Positions 51,370 to 60,857 are shown, counted from the first letter of the stretch. The stretch: 64,000 nt of DNA from Commensalibacter melissae (GCF_009734185.1 NZ_CP046393.1:1046501-1110500), one strand, 5' to 3'. Notes: generated by a model not told the origin, from the letters alone. Made by a program: numbers and translations.

Positions 51370-53583
51370 ATGACCCAATATCTAAGCCAACTTAACGAAA
51401 CGCAAAAAAAAGCTGTTGAAACAACAGAAGGTCCTATTCTAGTGCTGGCTGGTGCCGGAACCGGTAAAACTCGTGTTTTAACATCACGTTTTGCCCATAT
51501 TCTCCTTTCAGGAAAAGCGTATCCCAATCAGATTTTAGCGGTGACTTTTACCAATAAAGCTTCAAGAGAAATGAGCGAAAGAATTGCCAGCCTCATAAAT
51601 AAACCAGTCGAGGGATTATGGTTGGGAAGTTTTCATAAAATATGTGCAAGGATGTTAAGGCAAAATGCTACACTTGTCGGATTAACCTCTAATTTCACCA
51701 TTCTGGACACAGATGATCAATTACGCCTAATCAAGCAAATTACACCCGCTTATTCAATCGACACAAAAAGAGTATCCCCACAGTTAATTCTTGGTATAAT
51801 CCAGTTCTGGAAAGACAAGGGTTACTCACCGGATAATTTGCCTAATGATGAAATAAATAAATCCGGAAATTCCCTAATCAAGACAATTTATGCCCATTAT
51901 CAAAAACGCCTGCGGGAAATTAACGCATGTGATTTTGGCGATCTTATGCTGCACATGTTTAATATTTTTAGCCAGCATCAACATATCTTGGAAAAATATC
52001 AGCGTTATTTTACGTATATTATGGTTGATGAATATCAAGACACCAATATGATACAATATTTGTGGTTAAAATTATTAGCCCAAAAAAATGGACAAGAAGC
52101 CAATATTTGCTGTGTAGGAGATGACGATCAATCCATATATTCTTGGCGTGGGGCAGATATAACCAATATTTTGAGATTTGAAAGAGATTTTCCAGGAGCT
52201 AAAATTATCCGTTTAGAAAATAATTATCGTTCAACCTCTTCTATCCTTGGTGCCGCATCAGGCTTGATATCATTTAACTCGCAACGATTGGGAAAAACTC
52301 TTCACGCTGCCAATGCCACCGTTGAAGGGGAAAAAATCAAAATTCTCTCAACCTATGATTCCGATGAAGAGGCAAGAATCATTTGTAAAAATATTATTGA
52401 TTTTCACAAAAAAGAACAACAATTTGGCGATATGGCAATCCTGATGCGCACCAGTTCCCAAACCCGTCCTTTTGAGGAATGCATGATTAAATTGGGAATA
52501 CCCTATAAAATCATTAGCGGGGTAAGATTTTACGAACGTGCTGAAATACGCGATGTCATCGCTTACATGCGCACTGTCGCCCAGCCGTCTGATGATTTGG
52601 CATTTGAAAGAATCATTAATGTTCCGAAACGCGGAATTGGCAAAGCCGCCCTTCAGAAATTGCATCTGCTTTCCCGAGAGTCCAATATTTCCCTAACGAT
52701 GGCAGCACAACAAGCATTAAATCAGGGAATAATCAGGGGTAAGGTAGCGAGTGAACTAAATCAACTGATACTTCAACTTGAAATGGCAAGATCCACGAAT
52801 GAAAAAGCTGGTCATCTAAAGGCGATTGATGACCTGATTCATCATTGCGGCTATATTGAGATGTGGCAGCAAAACAAGTCTGTTGAATCAGACGGTAGAC
52901 TTGAAAACATCAGGGAACTTTTCCGGGCGATGTCCGAGTTTCAATCTTTGTATGAATTCTTGGAACATATCTCTCTTATAATGGATAATGATGAACTGAG
53001 TGGAGATGACAAGGTCAATTTAATGACACTTCACGCCGCCAAGGGCCTTGAATTTGATACTGTTTTTTTGCCGGGATGGGAGGAAGGCCTTTTTCCCTCA
53101 CAACGCACACTTGATGAAAATGGATTGAATGGCTTGGAAGAGGAAAGACGTTTGGCTTATGTTGGCATTACCCGTGCCAGGCGAAATCTGGTGATATCCT
53201 ATGCCGCAAACCGCCAGATTTATGGAAACTGGCAATCAGCAATTCCCAGCCGTTTCATTGAAGAATTACCCAACCAGTTTATTGTAAATCCGTCAATCAG
53301 AATCAATAGAAACCATAGTAATCCAAATTATTTTGATAATTTGAATTTTGGAAAAAAACAGAAAGGAACCCGAGACACCATTTCTTTTGGAAATATTTTT
53401 ACACCGAATAAACAACGTCAAAATTTGCCAAAATCTAAAAATATTCCTGTAGGTGCCCGTGTGTTTCATCAAAAATTCGGTTATGGAACTGTATTAAAGA
53501 CTGAACAGAATAAACTTGAAATCAATTTCGATAAAACCGGAATTAAAAACGTTATAGACAGCTTTGTGACGGAAACATCATGA
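51370..53583 (+). CDS. uvrD: UvrD/PcrA-type superfamily 1 DNA helicase
   Basis: A 737-aa 3'-5' helicase for nucleotide excision and mismatch repair. Q motif LNETQKKAVETTEGP, motif I LAGAGTGKTRVL, motif II VDEYQDTN, motif III GDDDQSIYSWRGA, motif IV LENNYRS, motif V LMTLHAAKGLEFDTVFLPGWEEG (listed in parts) and motif VI EERRLAYVGITRARR are intact. The C-terminal Tudor-like domain VGARVFHQKFGYGTVL contacts RNA polymerase in PcrA. It diverges from radC over 50 bp and overlaps prmA by ATGA. Confidence 0.96.
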   Translation: MTQYLSQLNETQKKAVETTEGPILVLAGAGTGKTRVLTSRFAHILLSGKAYPNQILAVTFTNKASREMSERIASLINKPVEGLWLGSFHKICARMLRQNATLVGLTSNFTILDTDDQLRLIKQITPAYSIDTKRVSPQLILGIIQFWKDKGYSPDNLPNDEINKSGNSLIKTIYAHYQKRLREINACDFGDLMLHMFNIFSQHQHILEKYQRYFTYIMVDEYQDTNMIQYLWLKLLAQKNGQEANICCVGDDDQSIYSWRGADITNILRFERDFPGAKIIRLENNYRSTSSILGAASGLISFNSQRLGKTLHAANATVEGEKIKILSTYDSDEEARIICKNIIDFHKKEQQFGDMAILMRTSSQTRPFEECMIKLGIPYKIISGVRFYERAEIRDVIAYMRTVAQPSDDLAFERIINVPKRGIGKAALQKLHLLSRESNISLTMAAQQALNQGIIRGKVASELNQLILQLEMARSTNEKAGHLKAIDDLIHHCGYIEMWQQNKSVESDGRLENIRELFRAMSEFQSLYEFLEHISLIMDNDELSGDDKVNLMTLHAAKGLEFDTVFLPGWEEGLFPSQRTLDENGLNGLEEERRLAYVGITRARRNLVISYAANRQIYGNWQSAIPSRFIEELPNQFIVNPSIRINRNHSNPNYFDNLNFGKKQKGTRDTISFGNIFTPNKQRQNLPKSKNIPVGARVFHQKFGYGTVLKTEQNKLEINFDKTGIKNVIDSFVTETS

Positions 53584-54485
53584 CATTAAAAACTAAACGG
53601 CATGCCAATGCGCTTGAAACCATTTCACTAATTGTTCCAGAAAAACATATTGCAATATTCGAACAGGCCCTGAACACGGTTTGCCCGACCGTAGGAATAT
53701 TTGAGGAAAATGAAGACAAAAATCTTTGGCGATTGGAAGGAATCAAGGATACAGGCTATGGAGATAAAGAGCTTAACAGTTCAATTACGTTAGCAGGCGG
53801 CCTTACCCAGTTCTTTCCAGAAATCCAAAAACATTCCACTGAAACAGAAGGATGGCTTGCAAAAACATATGAATCTTTTCCTGCTCAAAAAGTGGGTAAT
53901 ATGTTCATTATTCGTGGCACGCATTTGAACGATCCAATCACTTCTTCACGTGTTGTTTTAACCCTTGATGCAGGTGTGGCTTTTGGATCTGGTGAACATG
54001 GTTCAACTCGTGGATGCCTAATTGCCCTTGAAAAGATCGCTTATAAAAAACCTCGTAAAATTCTTGATCTTGGATGTGGTTCAGGAATTTTGGCAATGGC
54101 TGCAGCTGCCTTATTCCACAAAAAGGTTCTGGCTGTTGATATTGAACCATGGTCCGTTCGAGCTGCCCGAGAAAATGTTAAAAGAAACAAACTGGGGAAT
54201 TTCGTCCATTGTGAGGTTGGTAATGGTTGGCTGACACCTTCAATTCGAAAGCAAGCCCCATATGATCTTGTTTTTGCCAATATTCTTGCACGTCCCTTAT
54301 GTAAAATGGCCAGAAATCTAGCCAGAAATTTACAACCTGAAGGTATAGCAATATTATCGGGTCTACTTGTATCCCAAACAGCAATGGTATTGTCCGCACA
54401 TCAAAAACAGGGTCTGAAGCTTGAAGACAAAGTTACACAGGGACATTGGGCGACATTAATTCTTAAAAAACCGAGAGAAAAATGA
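53580..54485 (+). CDS. prmA: Ribosomal protein L11 methyltransferase
   Basis: A 301-aa SAM enzyme that trimethylates L11. The N-terminal substrate domain covers residues 1-115; the catalytic domain has LDAGVAFGSGEHGSTRGCL, ILDLGCGSGILAMAAA, AVDIEPWSV and VFANILARPL. It is coupled to uvrD at its start and to the acetyltransferase at its end (both ATGA overlaps). The uvrD-prmA-pepP neighbourhood is found in other acetic acid bacteria as far as I recall. Confidence 0.95.
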   Translation: MTLKTKRHANALETISLIVPEKHIAIFEQALNTVCPTVGIFEENEDKNLWRLEGIKDTGYGDKELNSSITLAGGLTQFFPEIQKHSTETEGWLAKTYESFPAQKVGNMFIIRGTHLNDPITSSRVVLTLDAGVAFGSGEHGSTRGCLIALEKIAYKKPRKILDLGCGSGILAMAAAALFHKKVLAVDIEPWSVRAARENVKRNKLGNFVHCEVGNGWLTPSIRKQAPYDLVFANILARPLCKMARNLARNLQPEGIAILSGLLVSQTAMVLSAHQKQGLKLEDKVTQGHWATLILKKPREK

Positions 54486-54979
54486 TTCAAATCCGCCATG
54501 CATTAATTACGGATCTTAACAGTATCCTCCAGATCGTTAATCGAGAGATTATTTATGGAACGGCTTTCTGGATGACAAAAGTCCGCACCTATGATGAACA
54601 GCTAGTATGGTTCGAAAACCATGAAAAAGAGGGATTCCCGATTTTTGTTGCCGTCAATGAACAGCAAAAAATCCTCGGTTTTGCCACATATGGACATTTC
54701 AGGGCCTATGACGGGTATAAACATACTGTTGAGCATTCGGTTTATCTGATTCCGGAAGCCCAGGGTCAAGGACTTGGCAAAAAACTGATGAAGCATCTTG
54801 TGAATTATGCCTCCCAAAATAATGTACATGTCATGGTCGCTGCCATAACCGCCAATAACCAGGCCTCGATACGATTACATGAATGGTTCGGATTCAAACA
54901 TGCAGGTATCTTACCGCAAACAGGAATAAAATTTGAAAAATGGCTGGATCTATTGTTCATGTACAAAATAATAAATTAA
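54482..54979 (+). CDS. GNAT N-acetyltransferase, phosphinothricin acetyltransferase-like
   Basis: A 165-aa acetyltransferase. It begins IRHALITDLNSILQIVNREI and has the acetyl-CoA loop VYLIPEAQGQGLGKKLMKHL, followed by HVMVAAITANNQASIRLHEWFGF and GIKFEKWLDLLFMY. These are hallmarks of the Pat/MnaT group, which acetylates phosphinothricin, methionine sulfoximine or similar amino acids. The natural substrate cannot be read from sequence. It overlaps prmA by ATGA and precedes the aminopeptidase gene by 31 bp. Confidence 0.88.
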   Translation: MIQIRHALITDLNSILQIVNREIIYGTAFWMTKVRTYDEQLVWFENHEKEGFPIFVAVNEQQKILGFATYGHFRAYDGYKHTVEHSVYLIPEAQGQGLGKKLMKHLVNYASQNNVHVMVAAITANNQASIRLHEWFGFKHAGILPQTGIKFEKWLDLLFMYKIIN

Positions 54980-55010
54980 GATCATTAATAACCTTGAATA
55001 AAATCATCTT

Positions 55011-56768
55011 ATGCAACATACAGAAAAACTGTCTTCGCTTCGTTCCATACTAAAAAAAGATCATCTTGACGGATTTATAATCAATCGCGGGGATGAATTT
55101 CTCAATGAATATGTCGCCCCTTATGCCGAACGCCTTGCCTGGTTGACTGGATTTACGGGAAGTGCAGGCATGGCTATTGTATTACCGGATAATGCTGCTG
55201 TATTTTCAGATGGACGCTATATTCTTCAAATGCAACAACAGCTTGATCAAGAATTATGGGAATATCATCATATTTCCCATAAATCACCTCTTGCATGGAT
55301 TTTAGATCACAATCATCTGCAAAAATTAAAATTAGGATATGACCCAAGATTAATGAATCAAAAAAACTTGGAATCACTACAAAATAATAAAATAAGACTT
55401 GTTCCAATAACTGATAATCCAATAGACACACTTTGGCTGGATCAACCAAGCTATCCTAATCAACCTATTGAACTTCATCCTCTGGAATTTTCTGGTTTAT
55501 CACATCATAATAAAATCGAAAAATTGCAAAAAGAACTACTTTTCAACAATGAAGATGCTTTTATATTTTGTGATCCAGCCTCTACATGCTGGCTTCTTAA
55601 TATTCGTGGTTCCGATGTTCCATATAGCCCTATCCCACTTGTTTTTGCAATTTTATATAGAGATCATGTATGTTTATACGCAGATCAGGAACAATATTCC
55701 GAAACACTGTCAGATTTTCTTGGTCACACTGTAAAATTATGTTCACGAAATGATATATATTCAGATTTAAAAAAAATCACATCTTTTGTCATAGGATTGG
55801 ATAAAAATCAGACACCGATAGGATTTATTCAACTTCTCGAAAAACAAGAAATATCAATTCATTATCGTACAAATCCCATTCTGTTGCCCAAGTCATGCAA
55901 AAATCACGTTGAACAAAAAGGTGCCATAAATGCCCATATCAGGGATGGTATTGCAATGTGCCGTTTTTTATTCTGGCTTGAGAAAAATGGTATTGATAAA
56001 TCTGAAACTGTAGTGGCAGAAAAACTCAACCAGTTCAGAATAGAAACCGGGGGAAAATTTTACAAAGAGGAGAGTTTTCCCGCAATCTCTGCCACCGGTT
56101 CCAACGGTGCGATTGTCCATTACCAAGCAACAAAAGCAAATCACTCAATTATAAGGGAAAATCAGCTTTACCTTATTGACAGTGGCGGGCAGTACAAAGA
56201 CGGAACCACAGATATCACCCGCACCATTTGGATGGGAAAAAATTTTGCCCCCTCCTCAATTCGTGAACAGGCAACAATGGTTCTAAAAGGCCATATCGCA
56301 CTTTCATCAGCCATTTTTCCAATTGGAACAACAGGGAGTCAACTTGACGTATTGGCACGTTACGCTTTATGGCAGAACGGTTTGAATTATGATCACGGAA
56401 CTGGTCATGGTGTGGGAAGTTATCTTTCCGTACATGAAGGTCCCTGTCGAATATCATCACAACCCTTTCCTATTTCCCTAAAAGAAGGAATGATTCTTTC
56501 CAATGAACCAGGATATTATCTAACTGGACATCATGGTATCCGTCTTGAAAACCTTTTACTTGTTTGCAAGGCCCCTTATGATAACTTTTTGAAATTTAAC
56601 CCCCTAACGCTTGTTCCTTTTGACTGGAAAATCATAAATTCAACTTTGTTAACCCCACAGGAAAAAAATTGGTTAAACAATTATCATAAACAAATTACCG
56701 ATTTGATCTATCCTCATCTGAATAAAAACGAGCAAACATGGCTCATGAAAATGTGCACGTTCATTTGA
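55011..56768 (+). CDS. pepP: Xaa-Pro aminopeptidase, M24B family
   Basis: A 585-aa metallopeptidase of the eukaryotic-like three-domain type: two creatinase-like N-terminal domains (residues 1-300) and the C-terminal pita-bread catalytic domain. Metal ligands are visible in LIDSGGQYKDGTTDITRT (two Asp), HGTGHGVGSYLSVHEGP (His), LSNEPGYYL (Glu) and IRLENLLLV (Glu). It removes N-terminal residues before proline. A short C-terminal extension (KQITDLIYPHL) is normal for this form. Confidence 0.94.
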   Translation: MQHTEKLSSLRSILKKDHLDGFIINRGDEFLNEYVAPYAERLAWLTGFTGSAGMAIVLPDNAAVFSDGRYILQMQQQLDQELWEYHHISHKSPLAWILDHNHLQKLKLGYDPRLMNQKNLESLQNNKIRLVPITDNPIDTLWLDQPSYPNQPIELHPLEFSGLSHHNKIEKLQKELLFNNEDAFIFCDPASTCWLLNIRGSDVPYSPIPLVFAILYRDHVCLYADQEQYSETLSDFLGHTVKLCSRNDIYSDLKKITSFVIGLDKNQTPIGFIQLLEKQEISIHYRTNPILLPKSCKNHVEQKGAINAHIRDGIAMCRFLFWLEKNGIDKSETVVAEKLNQFRIETGGKFYKEESFPAISATGSNGAIVHYQATKANHSIIRENQLYLIDSGGQYKDGTTDITRTIWMGKNFAPSSIREQATMVLKGHIALSSAIFPIGTTGSQLDVLARYALWQNGLNYDHGTGHGVGSYLSVHEGPCRISSQPFPISLKEGMILSNEPGYYLTGHHGIRLENLLLVCKAPYDNFLKFNPLTLVPFDWKIINSTLLTPQEKNWLNNYHKQITDLIYPHLNKNEQTWLMKMCTFI

Positions 56769-56863
56769 TAGTTGATGCCTTTATTAACCCCGAGATCGAT
56801 GATAAAAATATATGAAATTAACATAGATTTAATTTTTATTTAGAATCATTCAAAGGTACAATT

Positions 56864-57892
56864 ATGTCAAATCAATCTCTAATTCCAGCCACCCTTATCC
56901 CAGGCGATGGAATAGGTCCCGAAATTGTTGGTGCAACTATCGAAATTCTCGATGCCATTCAGGCACCATTCAAATGGGACAGACAACTTGCGGGCATGGC
57001 TGGCGTGGATGCATCAGGCGATCCATTACCTCAGTCAACAATCGAGAGTATTCACAAAACTGGCCTGGTATTGAAAGGACCCCTGACAACACCTGTAGGT
57101 AAAGGTTACCGTTCAATCAATGTTACCCTGCGCAGGGAATTCGGACTTTATGCAAATGTTCGTCCCACCAAAACTCTTATTAAGGGTGGCAGATTTGATA
57201 ATATTGACATTGTTGTAGTACGTGAAAATCTCGAAGGTTTTTATGCTGCCATGGAAAATCATATCCCTGTTGATAATGATCTGAAAGCTATCGCTACATG
57301 TGCAGGTTACACCTCACGTAAAGAATGCCGGAGAATTGTTAAATTTGCCTTTGATTATGCAGTGCAAAACAATCGTAAAAAGGTTACACTTGTTCACAAG
57401 GCCAATATTCTTAAAGAATTATGCGGTCTGTTTCTTGAAGAGGGTCGCAAGGTTGCCAAGGAATACGAAGGCAAAATTGCCTGTGAGGAACGTATTGTTG
57501 ATGCCTGTTCAATGGAACTGGTTATAAAACCCGAAACCTACGATGTAATCGTTACAACCAATCTCTTCGGGGATATTCTATCAGACCTGACATCAGGTTT
57601 AACAGGTGGACTGGGTCTTGCACCGGGCGCTAATATCGGTGAAAAAGCGGCAATGTTTGAGGCTGTTCATGGTTCCGCTCCAGATATAGCAGGTAAAAAC
57701 TGCGCCAATCCTATCGCTGTGTTGAGAGCCGCAACATTAATGCTGAAACATGTTAAACGTGATGATCTTGCAAAAAGAATTGATAAGGCAATTCATAAGG
57801 TTGTTGTCGAGGATAAAATCAGAACCCGTGACCTGGGAGGTAATGTAACGACAAAAGAAATTACGGCGGCATTAAAACAAGCTGTAGCTTAA
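56864..57892 (+). CDS. NAD-type isocitrate dehydrogenase (IDH3-like)
   Basis: A 342-aa beta-decarboxylating dehydrogenase. PGDGIGPEI opens the chain; RSINVTLRREFGLYANVRP is the isocitrate site, with the Ser-Asn-Arg pattern of isocitrate rather than isopropylmalate enzymes; metal-binding Asp are in TTNLFGDILSDL; and VHGSAPDIAGKNCANP is the NAD-binding loop with Asp-Ile typical of NAD specificity. It is close to mitochondrial IDH3 subunits, the form several acetic acid bacteria use in the TCA cycle. AAAGGT precedes the ATG. The gene appears monocistronic. Confidence 0.9.
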   Translation: MSNQSLIPATLIPGDGIGPEIVGATIEILDAIQAPFKWDRQLAGMAGVDASGDPLPQSTIESIHKTGLVLKGPLTTPVGKGYRSINVTLRREFGLYANVRPTKTLIKGGRFDNIDIVVVRENLEGFYAAMENHIPVDNDLKAIATCAGYTSRKECRRIVKFAFDYAVQNNRKKVTLVHKANILKELCGLFLEEGRKVAKEYEGKIACEERIVDACSMELVIKPETYDVIVTTNLFGDILSDLTSGLTGGLGLAPGANIGEKAAMFEAVHGSAPDIAGKNCANPIAVLRAATLMLKHVKRDDLAKRIDKAIHKVVVEDKIRTRDLGGNVTTKEITAALKQAVA

Positions 57893-58051
57893 TTTATCAT
57901 AATCTTCGATTTATATAGATTTTCTTACAGGCATTTTGTAAAATATATTTACAGTTTTAAATAAGTTCATTTCAAATTTATTTACTTAATTTCTTGGAAT
58001 GGTAATTGTTACACTTATTTACAAAATATTCATATTTAGGAGATTATAATT

Positions 58052-58387
58052 ATGGCTAAATGTTGCAAAAAAATCTTTAAAACCCTTGTTGGTTTGGGAT
58101 TTGCTGCATGTGGAACAAGCAAGGTTTTAGGCGCTAGCATCCAAGAAAAAAGATTTTCTGAAATGAATTGGTCTCAAACCAATATGAAAATAGTTGGTGG
58201 CCTTGAAGTTGCGGGGGCATCAATGCTTTTATGCAAAAAAACCTCTAAATTGGGCGCTCTTACCCTATTGGCAGCTGCAACATGCATGTTTGCTGCAGGT
58301 CTGAAACATAAAAGAAAACAGGATCTCGCTCTTGATGGCGTTGGTATCTTTGCCGCTCTCTCGCTTTTACGGTGTAAAAAAAATTAA
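58052..58387 (+). CDS. Small Cys-rich DoxX-like membrane protein
   Basis: A 111-aa protein with three or four hydrophobic helices. The central part KIVGGLEVAGASMLLCKKTS followed by KLGALTLLAAATCMFAAGLKHKR matches the DoxX-like (DoxX_2) pattern. It has six cysteines, including a CC pair near the N-terminus (AKCCKK), one in each later helix region and RCKKN at the end, unusual for the family. AGGAG gives a strong ribosome binding site. Function is unknown; it sits between the IDH gene and a nickel permease, with a hairpin after its stop. Confidence 0.7.
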   Translation: MAKCCKKIFKTLVGLGFAACGTSKVLGASIQEKRFSEMNWSQTNMKIVGGLEVAGASMLLCKKTSKLGALTLLAAATCMFAAGLKHKRKQDLALDGVGIFAALSLLRCKKN

Positions 58388-58402
58388 AATCTGAATCTTA
58401 AT

Positions 58403-58443
58403 GCCCCTTTTATTTATGGTTAAATTACTTTAATAAAAGGGGC
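58403..58443 (+). promoter_or_regulatory. 12-bp hairpin covering the ribosome binding site of the nickel permease
   Basis: GCCCCTTTTATT (58403-58414) pairs perfectly with AATAAAAGGGGC (58432-58443) around a 17-base loop. The right arm contains AAGGGG, the Shine-Dalgarno sequence five bases before ATG 58448. It could act as an RNA switch or thermometer. It also begins 15 bases after the stop of the DoxX-like gene, so it may be just a terminator, although only TTTA follows the stem. Confidence 0.45.
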
Positions 58444-58447
58444 TTTA

Positions 58448-59485
58448 ATGTATATCTCAAGGATTTTGATGCGAATTTCTCCTAAACGTCCGATAAAATC
58501 AGTCATTTCCATTTATTTTTTCTTGATACTTGCAAATACACTTGCATGGATTTGGGCCCTGAAATCATTTTACCAATCACCACTTCTTCTCAACACAGCG
58601 TTTTTGGCTTGGGTATTCGGTTTACGTCATGCAGTGGATGCAGACCACATTGCTGCCATTGATAATGTTGTCAGACAATTTACCCAACATAAAAAACCTT
58701 CCCTTGCCACTGGATTATGGTTTGCTCTTGGTCATTCAAGTATAGTTATTCTTTTTTGTCTGCTCGTTGCAGTTTTTGCCAATCGGTTCAAAACACAAAT
58801 TGATGAATTCCAATTAATTGGTGGCACCCTAGCGACTTTGGTATCCGGCAGTTTCTTGTTGATCATAGCATTTATCAATTTTTTTATATTTTTGAAAATT
58901 TGGAAAATATTCAAAGATTTTCGTGCAAATAAATCCTATTCAATCGAGGATATGGATAATATACTCGCTTCAAGAGGATTTTTATCGAGAATTTTAAAAC
59001 CCGCCTTTCGCATGGTGTCCAAGGAATGGCATATGTTACCATTGGGTTTTCTTTTCGGTTTGGGATTCGATACCGCAACCGAGATCGGTTTATTGGGAAT
59101 TGCCGCCATACAGGCAGCTAAAGGCATGGCCACGTGGGATATTATGGTTTTTCCGCTTTTATTTACTTGCGGAATGACCTTGATTGACACTACAGACAGT
59201 ATTGTTATGACAGGTGCCTATAATTGGGCATTTAAAGAACCACTAAGGAAATTATGGTACAATCTAACCATGACTGGCCTTTCAATCTTTATCGCAACAG
59301 TCATTGGTGGAATTGAAATTCTAGGGTTGTTACAGGAAAAATTCAAGCTTTCCGGATTTTTTTGGGATCAAGTTCAAGAATTACAAGAAAATCTAGGGTC
59401 TGCAGGTTTCATAATTATCAGTATATTTATACTCTGCTGGATCTCATCCTTTACAATATTTCATAAATTTAGGAAAGCTACCTAA
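58448..59485 (+). CDS. Nickel/cobalt permease, NiCoT family
   Basis: A 345-aa membrane permease with eight predicted helices. The NiCoT signature HAVDADHIAAIDN (HX4DH) is in helix 2, followed by LGHSSIV and LGFDTATEIGLL and the conserved GMTLIDTTDSIVM. It imports Ni2+ or Co2+ with high affinity for urease, hydrogenase or B12; none of these is in the window. Two starts are possible: ATG 58448, whose AAGGGG lies in the upstream hairpin, and ATG 58469 with a free AAGGA five bases upstream (338 aa). The second would bypass the hairpin. Confidence 0.93.
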   Translation: MYISRILMRISPKRPIKSVISIYFFLILANTLAWIWALKSFYQSPLLLNTAFLAWVFGLRHAVDADHIAAIDNVVRQFTQHKKPSLATGLWFALGHSSIVILFCLLVAVFANRFKTQIDEFQLIGGTLATLVSGSFLLIIAFINFFIFLKIWKIFKDFRANKSYSIEDMDNILASRGFLSRILKPAFRMVSKEWHMLPLGFLFGLGFDTATEIGLLGIAAIQAAKGMATWDIMVFPLLFTCGMTLIDTTDSIVMTGAYNWAFKEPLRKLWYNLTMTGLSIFIATVIGGIEILGLLQEKFKLSGFFWDQVQELQENLGSAGFIIISIFILCWISSFTIFHKFRKAT

Positions 59486-59492
59486 TTATTCA

Positions 59493-59957
59493 TTACATTT
59501 TACCCAAGATTGCTGACAGAGCATTTAGATCCTGTTGTGAAGGATCATCATTTACCCTGGATCTTTTTGCATTGTAATTATCCAGCAATTTTTGTTTCTG
59601 ATTTAACTGCTGTTGCGTCAAACTATGATTCGCTCGAGCATCCTGCAATTTTTTCCGTACAGCCCAAGCCTGATTATCTATTTGAGTCAATTGATTGCGT
59701 CTTTGTTCTAACCTAGACTGCAATTCAATGGATTGTGAATGAGCCTGAGCCGCATTCTGTTGCTGATTTACCGCATTTTGCTGTTCATATTGCAATTGAT
59801 TATTCAAATTCTGGGAGCGTTTATTATAACCACTACCAACGGAACATCCCAATCCGCTAAAAAAATTTGTTTTATCAGGATCACAACTTTGAGGATTGGA
59901 ACAGTTTGTCAATATCATGAATAAAGTTAAGGGTATGATAAATTGATAGAATTTCAT
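59493..59957 (-). CDS. Coiled-coil lipoprotein of unknown function
   Basis: A 154-aa protein starting at ATG 59957 (AAGGA upstream). The signal ends in a lipobox (FMILTNC), followed by a Cys-containing segment (SCDPDKTNFFSGLGC). From about residue 45 it is a Gln/Asn-rich coiled coil (NQLQYEQQNAVNQQQNAAQ, LEQRRNQLTQID, LTQQQLNQKQKLLDNY). I do not recognise a family. It lies 29 bp after another coiled-coil lipoprotein of similar layout, so the pair is probably one operon and may be paralogous in the helical part. Confidence 0.75.
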   Translation of the reverse strand: MKFYQFIIPLTLFMILTNCSNPQSCDPDKTNFFSGLGCSVGSGYNKRSQNLNNQLQYEQQNAVNQQQNAAQAHSQSIELQSRLEQRRNQLTQIDNQAWAVRKKLQDARANHSLTQQQLNQKQKLLDNYNAKRSRVNDDPSQQDLNALSAILGKM

Positions 59958-59986
59958 TAATAAATCCTTTTGAAAATTTATTTTAA

Positions 59987-60658
59987 TCAACCTGCAGGTT
60001 GATTGTTCATGCCATTCACTAGAATATTTTCAGCATATTTTAAACGGCTAACTGCTGCATCTGTTGATTGTGCTTCCTGCTCAAAACGATTATCATGAGC
60101 TATCTGAGCGTATTGGTGCATTTGTTCACTTTGTTTAGAATAATAATTTATCTTATTGTTTAATTGGGCTTTTTGATTATTAAAATGAGATAATTGTTGT
60201 TTATATTGTCTAACAGTAATTTTTTTTGACGCTATCTGTTTATTAAGGTTTGCCAGTTGTCTCTGTAACTGAGCAACCTGCAGCGATGCCTGTTGCGCGT
60301 CATTACTTGCATTCAAAGCTATCTGATGAGCAGCGGCAATTTGTTTGTTTAATTGATCTTCCTGTAACTGCTGATTTTCTGTACGATGTGCAACAGCATA
60401 TCCAGCACCGGTTCCCAATGCCGCTCCACTTAATGAACCAATCAAAGCCCCCTTACCATGACCAGCCAAACCTCCCACCAAAGCCCCAAGAGCTGCACCG
60501 CTCAATGCTCCTGTCCCAAGCGTTTGATTGAATTGGGAATTTCTTTGCATTTGTCGATTTTGTTCGGGAGATAGATTTGGATTATAGGCGGGTGTACATG
60601 CCATTAATGAAAAACAGAAACAACCAATAATAATTTTAGTAAAATAGGATCTGGACAT
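59987..60658 (-). CDS. Glycine-zipper coiled-coil lipoprotein
   Basis: A 223-aa protein with a lipobox (FSLMAC) and a typical short linker. Residues about 47-90 are a glycine zipper (GTGALSGAALGALVGGLAGH, GALIGSLSGAALGTGAGYA), likely membrane-inserting, as in outer-membrane SlyB- or Omp-like zippers. The C-terminal half is a long coiled coil (ALNASNDAQQASLQVAQLQ, QLANLNKQIASKKITVRQYK). It is the first gene of a two-lipoprotein operon, divergent from the carboxylesterase gene across 199 bp. Function unknown. Confidence 0.78.
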   Translation of the reverse strand: MSRSYFTKIIIGCFCFSLMACTPAYNPNLSPEQNRQMQRNSQFNQTLGTGALSGAALGALVGGLAGHGKGALIGSLSGAALGTGAGYAVAHRTENQQLQEDQLNKQIAAAHQIALNASNDAQQASLQVAQLQRQLANLNKQIASKKITVRQYKQQLSHFNNQKAQLNNKINYYSKQSEQMHQYAQIAHDNRFEQEAQSTDAAVSRLKYAENILVNGMNNQPAG

Positions 60659-60742
60659 ACGTTACCTTAATATTTTATTAAATACAAATAATCTAAACCA
60701 AATGGGTTCATGATCCAATCCTTTAAAAAATTTTGGAATCAC

Positions 60743-60768
60743 GATAATTATTGTAAGGTGATAATTAT
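60743..60768. promoter_or_regulatory. Paired ATAATTAT palindromes upstream of the esterase
   Basis: The 9-mer GATAATTAT occurs at 60743-60751 and 60760-60768, 17 bases apart. Each copy contains the perfect palindrome ATAATTAT. It lies between two divergent genes and could be an operator for a dimeric regulator, or chance in AT-rich DNA. Confidence 0.25.
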
Positions 60769-60857
60769 ATCATAAAAGAGATATTTATTTATACTATTTG
60801 AGTTAGCTGGCCTATAAACATTCAGATTTGTTCATTTCATAAAAAAGTACAATACGC

